Below, piece by piece: positions 7,011 through 16,257 of a stretch of 40,627 nucleotides of DNA. A program made the translations under genes and the position numbers. Under the pieces are notes generated by a model. That model saw only the letters and a program-made list of their open reading frames with translations. It had not been told where the DNA came from and ran no database searches. Source of the stretch: Treponema sp. Lineage in GTDB: Bacteria; Spirochaetota; Spirochaetia; Treponematales; Breznakiellaceae. Location of the stretch: NCBI GenBank assembly GCA_009777735.1, contig WRLF01000019.1:1-40627 (forward strand), read 5' to 3'. Position 1 is the first letter of the stretch; each line of letters opens with the position of its first letter.

Positions 7011-7052
7011 TCTTACTTCTTACCTCTTATCTTCTACCTTTTACCTTTTTAT
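7011..7052 (+). repeat. 7-bp-period tandem repeat upstream of ftsH
   Basis: Six consecutive heptamers can be read: TCTTACT, TCTTACC, TCTTATC, TTCTACC, TTTTACC, TTTTTAT. The tract fills the space where the ftsH -35 element would be. The same heptamer, TTACCTC twice, occurs inside rimO (11215-11228). Confidence 0.6.
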
Positions 7053-7067
7053 GCTACTATTATTTCC

Positions 7068-9017
7068 ATGAGTGACAGCTCCGGTAATCCCCAAAATGAC
7101 AAAAACAGAAACAAGGGCAGCGGTCCCAGGTTTCCCTTTGGCGGTCCAAAATTGCCCGATCTTAAACCGTTTGGGGGATGGAAGTTTTCTCTCATTTATC
7201 TTGCAATACTCATTATCGGAATGAGTCTGTTTAATTTTGTTTTTCTCGGCAGAGTCAATCCTCCCATAGATTTTTCCGAATTCAAGACCCGGATTAGTTC
7301 CGGCGAAATAAAGCGGGTAGAGCTGACCGATTCATATTTTACCGGTTATACGACACTATATCCTCAACGGACCAGGAACCGTTCCGTATTAAGCAATCAG
7401 CCTTTTGAACCACAGGGGCCGGTGTACCGCACGGTACCTATCAACGATCCTGAAATTATCAAACTGATGGACGAAATGGGTGTGGCCTATTACGCTGTTT
7501 CCCGAGAAGGCAGTGTTATCCTTAACATCATTTTTAGTTGGGTGCTGCCCATTGCATTTTTCCTCTTTATCTGGCGTTTTGTGATGAAACGGATGGGCGC
7601 AATGGGCGGGAGCGTGCTTTCCGTAGGGCAAAACCGCGCGGTTATTGTTGCCGAGGGAGATATTACCACACGATTTAACGATGTCGCCGGTGTGGACGAA
7701 GCAAAGGAAGAACTGGTTGAGGTTGTAGACTTCCTCAAAAACCCCCGCAAGTACACCGATATTGGCGGCAAGATACCCAAAGGCGTGTTGTTGATTGGAC
7801 CGCCGGGTACGGGTAAGACACTCCTCGCACGAGCTGTTGCCGGAGAAGCACGTGTATCTTTTTTCCGCATGAGCGGCGCGGATTTTGTCGAGATGTTTGT
7901 CGGTGTCGGTGCGGCACGGGTACGTGATCTGTTCAAGCAAGCGCGGGATAAAGCGCCCTGCATTATCTTTATCGACGAGTTAGATGCTATTGGCAAAAGC
8001 CGCATCAACAATATCGGCGGGGGCAATGACGAGCGCGAACAGACATTGAACCAGCTATTGGTTGAGATGGACGGTTTTGACGCTGCCAAAGGCCTCATTA
8101 TTCTTGCGGCGACAAACAGGCCCGATGTACTTGATCCGGCCCTGCTTCGTCCCGGCCGATTCGACCGGCAAGTGCTGGTTGACCGGCCAGACCTCAAGGG
8201 CCGCGAAGCAATCCTCAATATCCATGCCAAACCGGTAAAACTTGATTCCATGGTAGACCTGTCATCGGTGGCACGGAGCACGTCCGGATTTTCCGGCGCC
8301 GACCTTGCCAACATTGTCAACGAAGCGGCCCTGCTTGCTGTCCGCGCCGGCAGGATGCTCGTTTCACAGAAAGACTTTTCCGAAGCCATTGAAAAGACTG
8401 TTGCCGGCCTGCAAAAAAAGACACGGGTACTCAAGCCAGAGGAAAGAAGACTAACCGCTTACCATGAAACCGGCCATGCCATGATTGCAGCTTTTACGCC
8501 CAACGCAGATCCCGTCCAAAAAATTTCGATAATTCCCCGTGGTTTTGCCCTGGGTTATACCCTGCAGCTTCCGCTGGAGGATCGATACACCATTACTCAA
8601 TCCGATCTTCTGGGAAAGATAGACATTCTTCTTGGCGGCCGGATTGCGGAAGAAATGATCTCCGGAGAATTCTCCACAGGCGCGGCAAATGATCTGACGA
8701 AAGCGACCGACATAGCCCGAAAAATGATCGTTGACTACGGTATGAGTGACCGTTTCCGCCATGTCGCATTGACATCACGCGGCACAGGCATGATGGGTAC
8801 GGCCCAAACCCACGAGCCGGTACTCCACCGCGAGTACTCTGAGGCAACCCAGCAGTACATAGATGAAGAAATAGCCCGCGTAGTGGAGCAGCGTTACGCT
8901 CTGACAAAGGAAAAACTGGAACAAAACCGGGCTCTGCTGGATAAAATTGCCGCCGTACTACTGGAAAAGGAAACCCTGGACGAAAAGGAATTTAAGACTT
9001 TGCTGGGGGGATTGTAA
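7068..9017 (+). CDS. ftsH: ATP-dependent membrane zinc protease FtsH
   Basis: A 649-residue membrane AAA+ metalloprotease that degrades misassembled membrane proteins and selected regulators. Two membrane helices (about 39-60 and 151-171) flank a periplasmic domain. The AAA+ module has Walker A GPPGTGKT (244-251), Walker B IIFIDE (299-304) and the second region of homology with RPGRFDR (361-367). The zinc site is HETGH (466-470) with D542 as third ligand ([10 protein letters not shown]). The length is normal. The start has no Shine-Dalgarno sequence, but an extended -10 (TGCTACTAT, 7052-7060) ends 7 nt before the ATG, so a leaderless transcript is possible. The LolA-like gene follows 43 bp later. 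Confidence 0.98.
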   Translation: MSDSSGNPQNDKNRNKGSGPRFPFGGPKLPDLKPFGGWKFSLIYLAILIIGMSLFNFVFLGRVNPPIDFSEFKTRISSGEIKRVELTDSYFTGYTTLYPQRTRNRSVLSNQPFEPQGPVYRTVPINDPEIIKLMDEMGVAYYAVSREGSVILNIIFSWVLPIAFFLFIWRFVMKRMGAMGGSVLSVGQNRAVIVAEGDITTRFNDVAGVDEAKEELVEVVDFLKNPRKYTDIGGKIPKGVLLIGPPGTGKTLLARAVAGEARVSFFRMSGADFVEMFVGVGAARVRDLFKQARDKAPCIIFIDELDAIGKSRINNIGGGNDEREQTLNQLLVEMDGFDAAKGLIILAATNRPDVLDPALLRPGRFDRQVLVDRPDLKGREAILNIHAKPVKLDSMVDLSSVARSTSGFSGADLANIVNEAALLAVRAGRMLVSQKDFSEAIEKTVAGLQKKTRVLKPEERRLTAYHETGHAMIAAFTPNADPVQKISIIPRGFALGYTLQLPLEDRYTITQSDLLGKIDILLGGRIAEEMISGEFSTGAANDLTKATDIARKMIVDYGMSDRFRHVALTSRGTGMMGTAQTHEPVLHREYSEATQQYIDEEIARVVEQRYALTKEKLEQNRALLDKIAAVLLEKETLDEKEFKTLLGGL

Positions 9018-9060
9018 CAATCAGGTGTATTGAATATAGTTACTTAAGAGAGGATAGCTT

Positions 9061-9723
9061 GTGAAAACATTAATTTTCATACTGTTACTGCCGGTTTTTG
9101 CGGCAATTCCGGTAGATTCCCAACAAATAGTAACGGCTGAACGTTATCTTGAGATGGTTTCGGAGCAATACAGCGGAATAAGGGATTATGAAGCCAATGT
9201 AATAATACGATCCGGTAACAACTCAATGCCGGGGAACTTAAGTTATCGTTCGCCTTATTTTCTCAGAATTGATTTTACCCGGCCTGCAAATCAGGTCATT
9301 GTTTTCAACGGTGAGCTTCTTACCGTATATCTACCTGAGCAGCGTGTAGTTTTGAGCCAGGTTATCACTCCAAGCCGCCGTTCGGGGACAATTGGTCATG
9401 GTCTTGGTCTGCTCAGACGAAATTATCTTCCTTCGTATGTTTCCGGCCCTGCGCCTGTTCCTCTTGAATCAGGCTCCACGGAGCAGGTCGTCAAGCTCCG
9501 GCTTACGCGGCGAAATGTAACAGAAGGTTTTAGAGAACTCATTCTCAGTATTAATCCCAATACCAGGATGATCCGCCGTGTAGAAGGGCGTACCGCTGCC
9601 GATGGTTCCATTCAAATGGATTTTACCAATTTAAGAACCAATCAGGGAATTCCGGACCAGCGTTTCCTTTACGATCCTCCGGCAGGTGTCTTAATGCAGC
9701 ATAATTTTCTTTTTAGGGAATAA
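9061..9723 (+). CDS. LolA-like outer-membrane lipoprotein carrier
   Basis: A 220-residue protein with a cleavable signal peptide (residues 1-20, MKTLIFILLLPVFAAIPVDS) and a LolA/LolB-like fold. The pattern includes a leading helix (AERYLEMVSEQYSGIRDYEANVII), strands ending FLRIDFTRPANQVIVFNGELLTVYLPEQ, and a late IQMDFTNLRTNQGIPDQRFLY. LolA carries lipoproteins across the periplasm to the outer membrane, which would suit a lipoprotein-rich spirochaete. The start is GTG with a GAGAGGAT ribosome site. It sits between ftsH and a RodZ-like gene in the same direction. Its role as the main carrier rather than a paralogue is inferred. Confidence 0.8.
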   Translation: MKTLIFILLLPVFAAIPVDSQQIVTAERYLEMVSEQYSGIRDYEANVIIRSGNNSMPGNLSYRSPYFLRIDFTRPANQVIVFNGELLTVYLPEQRVVLSQVITPSRRSGTIGHGLGLLRRNYLPSYVSGPAPVPLESGSTEQVVKLRLTRRNVTEGFRELILSINPNTRMIRRVEGRTAADGSIQMDFTNLRTNQGIPDQRFLYDPPAGVLMQHNFLFRE

Positions 9724-9753
9724 GTACGTACGTAAGTACGAGGGGAGACAGCA

Positions 9754-10833
9754 GTGGAATCACTGGGGCAAAAATTAAAATCGGTACGTGAATCAAAAGA
9801 CATCAATTTTGATCAGGCAAGCAGGGATACAAAAATATCCCTACGATACCTCCAGGCTCTGGAAAACGAAGATTTTTCCGGTTTCCCCGGAGAAACCTAC
9901 ATTACCGGTTTTCTGCGAAACTACGGCGCATACCTTGAGATTGATGTTGAGGAACTTTTTTCACTCTACCGTGCACTGAAGATACAGGAACAGCCAATCC
10001 CCGTTGAACAACTTTTGAAGCAGCCTTCGCAGCTGCCAAAAATTATCATTGGATTGCTGATAGGAGTTCTTGTTACTGCTCTTATCGGCGGGATTATATT
10101 TTTTTTTATTAACCGTCCGTTAACTACTGAAGTGTTCCCGCCGGCCCCCAGGACTCCGGTTGTATATACCATGAGCGGTGATACTTTTGAACAGCATCTT
10201 TTCAGAGGCGACTCAATTCTGGTTTCACTCGGTGACGAACAGCAGGTAAAACTGGAACTGGAAGATTTGGGTGATTCTGTAACCATTGGTACGCCGAACG
10301 GACCGGTAATTGTTGGTTTAAGTCAGGACGCGAATGTTGAGATTGACAATGGCGGAACAGCCATACGTATTACGGCTATTGACTATGACAGAACCAGGGC
10401 CGTTATGGGTGTCCGTCTTCGTTTAGAGTTTAATATTCCGTCAGGATGGGAAACTGCATTAACTGATACGGTCAATATACCCAGTCAGGCAATTACCACC
10501 GTAGTGTTTACATCACCCAACCCTCATCCCTTTACCCTTCAATCCGTTTTTCAGGGCAACTGTATGTTTCGTTGGGAAATTCTAATGGAACGTGACCGCC
10601 GGGAACGCGGGCAGCAATACTTTCAACGCTTTCAGGAATTCAATATCCAGGCGCAAAACGGCATTCGTGTTTGGATCTCCAACGCACAAGCTGCCCGGTT
10701 TAGCGTAATTGGCGCAGGCAGGGTCGTACCCTTTGAAATTGGCAATCCCGGAGAAGTAGTGGTAGCAGATATCCGCTGGGTTCGGGATGATGACAACCGC
10801 TTCCGCTTGATAGTCGCCCGCCTTGAAACATAA
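9754..10833 (+). CDS. RodZ-like protein: HTH_25 domain, membrane helix, DUF4115-like tail
   Basis: A 359-residue protein with the RodZ architecture: an N-terminal helix-turn-helix (residues 1-70: LGQKLKSVRESKDINFDQASRDTKIS...YLQALENEDFSGFPGETYITGFLRNYGAYL), a single membrane helix at about 96-119, and a periplasmic beta-rich region. RodZ links the MreB cytoskeleton to the cell-wall machinery in other bacteria. Whether it does so in this presumed spirochaete cannot be told. The tail is about 240 residues, longer than usual, with two beta modules. The GTG start has AGGGGAG upstream. rimO starts 15 bp after the stop, so the two are probably co-transcribed. Confidence 0.8.
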   Translation: MESLGQKLKSVRESKDINFDQASRDTKISLRYLQALENEDFSGFPGETYITGFLRNYGAYLEIDVEELFSLYRALKIQEQPIPVEQLLKQPSQLPKIIIGLLIGVLVTALIGGIIFFFINRPLTTEVFPPAPRTPVVYTMSGDTFEQHLFRGDSILVSLGDEQQVKLELEDLGDSVTIGTPNGPVIVGLSQDANVEIDNGGTAIRITAIDYDRTRAVMGVRLRLEFNIPSGWETALTDTVNIPSQAITTVVFTSPNPHPFTLQSVFQGNCMFRWEILMERDRRERGQQYFQRFQEFNIQAQNGIRVWISNAQAARFSVIGAGRVVPFEIGNPGEVVVADIRWVRDDDNRFRLIVARLET

Positions 10834-10848
10834 CCTCTGTCTGTACCA

Positions 10849-12168
10849 GTGCTTTATTACATAGACCCATTTGGCTGTGCCAAAAACCAGGTTGATGCCG
10901 AAAACATGATGGCGCATCTTAACGCATCGGGCTGGTCTGCGGTACAGGATGCGGCAGATGCCGGCCTTATCATTGTCAATTCATGCGGTTTTATCGAAAG
11001 CGCAAAACAGGAATCAATTAATGCGGTTTTAGACTGGAAAAAACGGTATCCCGGCAAAAAAATTCTACTGGCAGGCTGCCTTGCCCAGCGTTACATGAAA
11101 GAACTGGCAAAATCCCTGCCCGAAGCCGATGGCTTTTTCGGCGTTGACGATATAACCGGAATTGTTGATAAGGCTGAGGCAACACTAGGGATCAGGGATC
11201 AGGGACCAGGCATTTTACCTCTTACCTCTTCCAGACCCCTCCTCTCCTTACCCGGCTCTGCCTACATCAAAATCAGCGAAGGCTGTGACAATTGCTGTAC
11301 GTATTGCGCCATTCCGCTCATCCGGGGCCCCCTCCGTTGCCGCTCTCTGCCGGACATAGTAGAAGAATGCAGGGGGTTGTTGGCAAGAGGTATAAAAGAA
11401 TTGTGCATTATTGGGCAGGATATTGGTTCGTATTGTCATGATGGCTCGGGCTTACCGGAATTGCTCTGCGCAATTGCAGAACTTGAAGGGCAATTCTGGG
11501 TACGGCTTTTATACATGCACCCCGGTCATTTCCCCCTGCAAATTCTTAACATAATTGAACGCGATCCACGGTTTTTGCCGTATTTTGACATTCCATTCCA
11601 GCATGCATCGCAAAAAATTCTATCGGCAATGGGGCGCGGGGGCAGTGCGGAAAGCAATCTTGCTCTGGTTGATGCTATCCGAAACAGGATCCCCGCCGCT
11701 GTAATTCGCACGACATTTCTTGCGGGCTTCCCCGGCGAAACAAACGATGATTTTTCTGCTTTACTGGATTTTCAGGAAAAACTCCGCCCCGACTGGCTCG
11801 GCTGTTTTGCCTATTCCCGCGAAGAAGACACACCCGCATTTTCCATGAAAGGACAGGTTTCCCAAAAAATTGCAGCTCAAAGAAAGTTGGAAATAGAGAG
11901 AAATCAGGTTCTCATCACCGAACAAAACATGGATCGTTTTACAGGCCAAAATCTTGAAATTTTACTGGAAGAGCAAATAATCGGCTCCGGCGAAAACAGC
12001 AATGACCATTTCTGGCTAGGCCGCCTCTATTGCCATGCGCCTGAAGTTGACGGCGCTGCGCTAATTACCGGGACAGTGCATGGCACTGCCGGTGAAGTTA
12101 TTCCATGTACCGTGATAGCCCGCCGTGGGTTTGATTTGGAAGCAATTGTATCATTGGCAGAGAAATGA
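10849..12168 (+). CDS. rimO: Ribosomal protein S12 methylthiotransferase RimO
   Basis: A 439-residue radical-SAM methylthiotransferase that thiomethylates an aspartate of ribosomal protein S12. It has the UPF0004 domain with its cysteines in FGCAKNQVDAE, NSCGF and LAGCLAQRY, the radical-SAM motif CDNCCTYC (C-x3-C-x2-C) with GCDN before it, and a C-terminal TRAM domain. The sibling MiaB is less likely because of the RimO-type DPFGCAKNQVDAE start and YCAIPLIRG. The start is GTG with only a weak ribosome site, so it is probably coupled to the gene before. The linker between UPF0004 and the radical-SAM domain carries an in-frame insertion made of 7-bp repeats (IRDQGPGILPLTSSRPLL). Confidence 0.92.
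   Translation: MLYYIDPFGCAKNQVDAENMMAHLNASGWSAVQDAADAGLIIVNSCGFIESAKQESINAVLDWKKRYPGKKILLAGCLAQRYMKELAKSLPEADGFFGVDDITGIVDKAEATLGIRDQGPGILPLTSSRPLLSLPGSAYIKISEGCDNCCTYCAIPLIRGPLRCRSLPDIVEECRGLLARGIKELCIIGQDIGSYCHDGSGLPELLCAIAELEGQFWVRLLYMHPGHFPLQILNIIERDPRFLPYFDIPFQHASQKILSAMGRGGSAESNLALVDAIRNRIPAAVIRTTFLAGFPGETNDDFSALLDFQEKLRPDWLGCFAYSREEDTPAFSMKGQVSQKIAAQRKLEIERNQVLITEQNMDRFTGQNLEILLEEQIIGSGENSNDHFWLGRLYCHAPEVDGAALITGTVHGTAGEVIPCTVIARRGFDLEAIVSLAEK
11187..11230 (+). repeat. 7-bp tandem repeats inside rimO
   Basis: Three units (AGGGATC, AGGGATC, AGGGACC) are followed, after a short gap, by two TTACCTC units. They encode a flexible linker insertion without breaking the frame. The first family resembles the GAACAGG array at 39688; the second matches the tract upstream of ftsH. 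Confidence 0.65.
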
Positions 12169-12192
12169 TACATTATAGCTGGAGGTTACAAT

Positions 12193-13317
12193 ATGGCTAA
12201 ATTATCCATTCCGGCAGCCGAAGGAACAGTTCATGATTTACTGTCCCTGGGGGCTTTGGTAACCCGGCTTGATCCGGGTATTATTCCTTTTGCTGAGGCC
12301 AGCGAGTACCTGCTGCACGTATCGGGGGGGGAATACAATGTTGCAACCAATCTTTCAACCTGTTTCAAACAGCGCACCGCCATTGCCAGCGCCATCGTTG
12401 ATTACCCCATTGGCCGCAGAGTTGAATATGCCGTGCAGAAAGCCGGGGTAACACCCTACTTCCGGCGTTTTAAACACGACGGAGTGCGAGGACCAAATAT
12501 GGCTATCGTATGGAGCGACAGAGGACAAGGTGTACGCGCACCAACAGTGTTTTACAACCGCTCCAACGAAGCGGCACAGCAGCTTAAACCGGGCAGTTTT
12601 GACTGGGATGCTATATTCGGCAATTCTGCCGCACCGCGTATCCGATGGTTCCACTCCGGAGGAATTTTCTGTGCGCTTTCACCCTCCACTTCAGAATTGG
12701 TAATTGAAGCAATGCAGGCCGCAAAAAAAGCAGGGGCCATAGTTTCCTTTGATCTGAATTACCGGGCAAAACTTTGGACGATTGTTGCCAATGAACAGGG
12801 ACTTGGGCCGGAGCAAGCCAGTGAAAAAGCTGCGCAAACCCTGCGAAAAATCGTAAGCTATGCTGATGTACTGGTTGGCAACGAAGAAGATCTGCAAAAA
12901 GGACTGGGACTCAAAGGCCAGGATGTCGAGACAAAAGGCGAACTTGATCCGAGCGCGTTTTTCGGCATGATAGAAAATACAGTAAAAGATTTTCCCAACA
13001 TCAAAGCTGTGGCAACTACTCTGCGCGAGGTACATTCGACCAACCGCCATTCGTGGAGTGCCGTACTGTGGATGGATGGCAGCACTTACCAGGCACCTAC
13101 TGCGGAGCTGGATGTATACGACAGGGTTGGCGGCGGAGATGGTTTTGCCTCAGGCCTGTTTTACGGCTTGTTAAACGGCAAATCTCCCGAAGAATCTCTG
13201 CGCCTTGGCTGGGCGCACGGGGCGCTTTTGACATCCACTCCCGGTGATACTTCCATGGTAAACCTTGACCAGGTTGAAGCGTTTGCCAAAGGCGGATCAG
13301 CGAGGATTCAGCGCTAG
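12193..13317 (+). CDS. PfkB-family sugar kinase (2-keto-3-deoxygluconate kinase-like)
   Basis: A 374-residue ribokinase-fold kinase. Early motifs are GALVTRLDP and the substrate-binding GGEYNVATNLS. The C-terminal signature is DRVGGGDGFASGLFYGL (residues 313-329), with the catalytic Asp in GGGD in place of the more common GAGD. Such enzymes phosphorylate sugars or sugar acids; the pattern is closest to KDG kinases, but the substrate cannot be fixed from sequence. It is longer than the typical 310 residues through an insertion near residues 195-235. A GGAGG ribosome site precedes the ATG. No aldolase or transporter gene sits next to it; it ends just before the B12 riboswitch. Confidence 0.85.
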   Translation: MAKLSIPAAEGTVHDLLSLGALVTRLDPGIIPFAEASEYLLHVSGGEYNVATNLSTCFKQRTAIASAIVDYPIGRRVEYAVQKAGVTPYFRRFKHDGVRGPNMAIVWSDRGQGVRAPTVFYNRSNEAAQQLKPGSFDWDAIFGNSAAPRIRWFHSGGIFCALSPSTSELVIEAMQAAKKAGAIVSFDLNYRAKLWTIVANEQGLGPEQASEKAAQTLRKIVSYADVLVGNEEDLQKGLGLKGQDVETKGELDPSAFFGMIENTVKDFPNIKAVATTLREVHSTNRHSWSAVLWMDGSTYQAPTAELDVYDRVGGGDGFASGLFYGLLNGKSPEESLRLGWAHGALLTSTPGDTSMVNLDQVEAFAKGGSARIQR

Positions 13318-13323
13318 CTGTCA

Positions 13324-13352
13324 TTGACAATTTTTTGATTAAATAATATTAT
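13324..13352 (+). promoter_or_regulatory. Promoter of the B12-riboswitch operon
   Basis: A perfect TTGACA (13324-13329) is followed by 17 nt and TATTAT (13347-13352). The predicted transcript start, near 13359, falls just before the aptamer. Confidence 0.75.
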
Positions 13353-13365
13353 GCTCTTGTATATT

Positions 13366-13508
13366 TCAAAGGAAGTGGGGTGAAATTCCCCCGCTAACCC
13401 GTAACTGTGAAAGGGAAGACCCTGCCATTTACGGTCACTGTCTGCGCTTTGGTGCGATGGGAAGACCGGCAGGAAAATTGCCCTCAAGTCAGGAAACTTT
13501 GGTATGCA
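13366..13508 (+). promoter_or_regulatory. Cobalamin riboswitch aptamer
   Basis: The aptamer core is recognisable: GAAGTGGGGTGAAATTCCCC, then CCCGCTAACCCGTAACTGTGA, a middle three-way-junction region with GGGAAGACC, and the B12-box-like AAGTCAGGAAAC (13486-13497). Such aptamers bind adenosylcobalamin or a relative and turn off B12 uptake genes when the vitamin is plentiful. The five genes that follow fit that role. Confidence 0.92.
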
Positions 13509-13535
13509 CCGTCTCTGTAAGAGATGGCATTTTTT
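13509..13535 (+). terminator. Riboswitch expression platform: intrinsic terminator
   Basis: CCGTCTCT (13509-13516) pairs with AGAGATGG (13520-13527) over a GTA loop, followed by CA and six T (13530-13535). Its position right after the B12 box suggests ligand-dependent termination ahead of the uptake genes. Confidence 0.8.
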
Positions 13536-13657
13536 ACATGCTTCGAGGAAGAGCCTGTGAAAAGCTGTGTTTACCAATACAAGAATACCATTCTCTTTGG
13601 ATCGCTGCGTCAACAGTATCTTTTTCGGAACGGAACCGCAGGTTCCAAGGAGTCTCT

Positions 13658-14206
13658 ATGTTTTTATTGAGAAAGGCCCCTTTTGCAGGTGCAGCCTTAA
13701 CAGGCCTGGTTTTCGCAGTACTTTTATTTATTGGCTGTACAATGGATGGGGGTAATGGCGATGGTATTATTGTGGGACTCGATTCCAGGTTAATCGGCAC
13801 ATGGGAATCAGAATTCGATGAAACATACGTAATTACAGGTACACATCTTACCTACACGGATTATATGGGGGATATCTGGGGAGGAAGTATAGTGTACGCC
13901 GCTAATTTTAACCATAACACAGGCGTTATTATCATTCTGTATGATACAGATAAAAAGCAGGAATGGCCAATCTATGATACAGATTGGAATATAATAGGTA
14001 CCCGTGATACAACCGGTAAAGATTTTTACGGAATTTATTTTAGAAACCTCACTCAAAATTCGGTAGTACTGAGCAATTCAAGCGATCAAACCGACTATAG
14101 CCCTTCTGAAACGGCAACCGGGATAGAAGCAATAAACAGGTTTACGCTTGACAACATGCCAGGTTGGATAAATATCAGTTCTGCAACACCATTCAAAGCA
14201 CCGTAG
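13658..14206 (+). CDS. Small lipoprotein, first gene of the B12-uptake operon
   Basis: A 182-residue predicted lipoprotein: signal peptide residues 1-26 and the lipobox LFIGC with C27 lipidated. The rest is beta-rich and lipocalin-like (LIGTWESEFDETYVITGTHLTYTDY, then GVIIILYD, FYGIYFRNL, NRFTLDNM). The ATG at 13658 has AAGGAG upstream and is preferred over an earlier in-frame ATG that lies inside the riboswitch. A perfect hairpin (13632-13637 with 13641-13646) ends directly before the ribosome site. The btuB-like gene follows after 15 bp. It is probably surface- or periplasm-exposed, and a cobalamin-capture or receptor-accessory role is inferred from the context alone. No match to BtuG or BtuH is recognisable. 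Confidence 0.8.
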   Translation: MFLLRKAPFAGAALTGLVFAVLLFIGCTMDGGNGDGIIVGLDSRLIGTWESEFDETYVITGTHLTYTDYMGDIWGGSIVYAANFNHNTGVIIILYDTDKKQEWPIYDTDWNIIGTRDTTGKDFYGIYFRNLTQNSVVLSNSSDQTDYSPSETATGIEAINRFTLDNMPGWINISSATPFKAP

Positions 14207-14221
14207 GAGTAATGTTCTTAA

Positions 14222-16234
14222 ATGCCAATGCTATTGTCATGGGCCGGAAAGTTTTTTTCGGCTCTTCTTTTTCTTGTATTACCCTTGTTTTCTCTTTTTC
14301 CGCAGGAATATATTGAGGACGATGAATTTGAAATTGCATTTGATGATGAAACCGGCATAACAATTGTTGGAACCCAACAGACCAGCCAGCAGATGGCGGT
14401 TATTAACCGGGAAGACATTGAACAGCGTGGCGCGCAAGACATTGCAAGTCTCTTACAAGAAACTCTCAATCTGAATATTGCCCGCTATGGCCCCTACGGC
14501 AATCAAACAAGCATTCATATACGCGGTTATAGTTCAAGACGGATAGCGTTTCTCATAGACGGAGTACCGGCAAATTCGGCTATGGACGGAGGATTTGACA
14601 TCAATCAAATTGATCTTAATGCAATTGAGCGTATTGAAGTTGTTTACGGCGGCTCTGATACAAAGTTCAATACTTCAGGTGCACAGGGTGGGGTGATCAA
14701 TATTATCACGGTGAAAAGGCAGAATCCGGGCTGGCGATTTCATGGCTCAATATCCAATACCTCATCAATGCCGGGGGAATACCGGGATCGGGACGGTAAA
14801 AAGCAAAACCCTCATTATGCAGACCTTTTTGATGCCCAAAACATTGCTGTTTCCGCAGCTTACGGCGGCGATGGATTTTCATTCAGAGCCGGCGTATTTG
14901 CCAATCGCGCGGCGAATAATTTTACTTATACCGATCTTTTTAACCACATCCGCCGCAAAGAAAACAATGAAGTGTGGGACACCGGGGCAAATGGGACCGG
15001 AATCTGGGAATTAAGCGGCTTTACCAGACTAATTGCGTCTACAAATTTCTACTATGGCGATAAGAATATCCCCACTTCCGGTTATGCAGGCATTTTTGGC
15101 AATCAGACAGATTTTTTCAGCCGACAAACATTCATGTTTGATATGCCTCGTGCCGGACACGACGACCTTGCAACCGAAGCTTCTCTTTCATGGCATTTTG
15201 CCCGGATGGATTACACTTCGTCGGCTGATGCTTTTTCCCGCCATGATCAAAACAACCTCAGCGCAATCAACCGCTGGACATGGTACACATGCGAAAAACT
15301 GACATTGAAAAGCGGTTTTGATTACCGTTTTATCCGCCTTGATTCCTCGGAAACGGGAGACCTCAACCGACACGACGGAGGTATATACCTGACGGCGGAA
15401 TTCCAGCCGATCAAACCGTTTCAGGTTATCCCGTCAGTTAAGGCAGTGTTTACCAGCAGGGGAACAGAGAATGTGACAGCAGTACCTAAGCTTGGTCTGC
15501 TCTGGAATGTGACAGATTCCATTGCAATCAAAAACAACTATTTCCGCAGCTTCAAATATCCCGAGTTTGAGGATCTGTACTGGTCGGGGGGGTACGGGTA
15601 TGGTAATCCGGATCTGCGTCCGGAAGACGGCTGGGGCGGGGATATTGGCGTAGAGTGGAATTTAAACAATCTGTTGACACTGGAAAGCGTTTTTTTTACC
15701 CAATGGTTAAAAGATTCAATACACTGGTTTTCGGGAAGAGGCGGAGTTTGGCGGCCTGAAAATGTCGGAGAAGCACTCTTTTTAGGACTGGAAAACAGGC
15801 TTGGTTTTGAAATCCCGGTATCCATCGGACCGGTGAGACAAATATCCCCGTCATTGACCTATACTTATCTGCGCAGTTATCTATTAAGCTTTGGTTATAC
15901 CTTTGATTCCGATATGCGAATCCCCTATAATCCTGAGCATACCATAGGAGGCTCACTGGACATTTGCTGGGGCAGCGGTTCCCTGTTAATTTCCGGACAT
16001 TATGAAAGCGTACGCTACCATGACAGGGCAAACCTCATCGAACTGATGCCCTATTTTCTACTCAATGCTGCGGTAAATCAAAAAATCACCGGCAGTCTGA
16101 CAGCTTTTGGTTCATTGCAGAATATCCTTAACACATCGTATGAATCATTTTACGCATACCCCATGCCCGGCATCACCCTGACTATTGGCATGCGTATAAA
16201 CATCGAAGCAGGCGGCCATGAGACACAGAGATAA
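14222..16234 (+). CDS. btuB: TonB-dependent receptor, BtuB-like (cobalamin)
   Basis: A 670-residue outer-membrane receptor. After a signal peptide (to about residue 27) comes an acidic stretch and a TonB-box-like ITIVGT. The plug domain is clear (INREDIEQRGAQDIASLLQETLNLNIA, SIHIRGYSSRRIAFLIDGVP, ERIEVVYGGSDTKFNTSGAQGGVINIIT), followed by a beta-barrel with alternating aromatic strands to the C-terminus. It would take up cobalamin across the outer membrane using TonB energy. The substrate is assigned from the riboswitch and the btuFCD genes, not from the receptor itself. The last residues (RINIEAGGHETQR) do not end in the usual aromatic residue. No tonB or exbBD gene is in the window. Confidence 0.88.
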   Translation: MPMLLSWAGKFFSALLFLVLPLFSLFPQEYIEDDEFEIAFDDETGITIVGTQQTSQQMAVINREDIEQRGAQDIASLLQETLNLNIARYGPYGNQTSIHIRGYSSRRIAFLIDGVPANSAMDGGFDINQIDLNAIERIEVVYGGSDTKFNTSGAQGGVINIITVKRQNPGWRFHGSISNTSSMPGEYRDRDGKKQNPHYADLFDAQNIAVSAAYGGDGFSFRAGVFANRAANNFTYTDLFNHIRRKENNEVWDTGANGTGIWELSGFTRLIASTNFYYGDKNIPTSGYAGIFGNQTDFFSRQTFMFDMPRAGHDDLATEASLSWHFARMDYTSSADAFSRHDQNNLSAINRWTWYTCEKLTLKSGFDYRFIRLDSSETGDLNRHDGGIYLTAEFQPIKPFQVIPSVKAVFTSRGTENVTAVPKLGLLWNVTDSIAIKNNYFRSFKYPEFEDLYWSGGYGYGNPDLRPEDGWGGDIGVEWNLNNLLTLESVFFTQWLKDSIHWFSGRGGVWRPENVGEALFLGLENRLGFEIPVSIGPVRQISPSLTYTYLRSYLLSFGYTFDSDMRIPYNPEHTIGGSLDICWGSGSLLISGHYESVRYHDRANLIELMPYFLLNAAVNQKITGSLTAFGSLQNILNTSYESFYAYPMPGITLTIGMRINIEAGGHETQR

Positions 16235-16257
16235 AGAATGAGAAAGGATTTGAGAAA

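Noticed and set aside
7490..8434. Minus-strand 314-codon open frame
   Set aside because: Complete antisense shadow of ftsH with low-complexity Ser/Arg-rich product.
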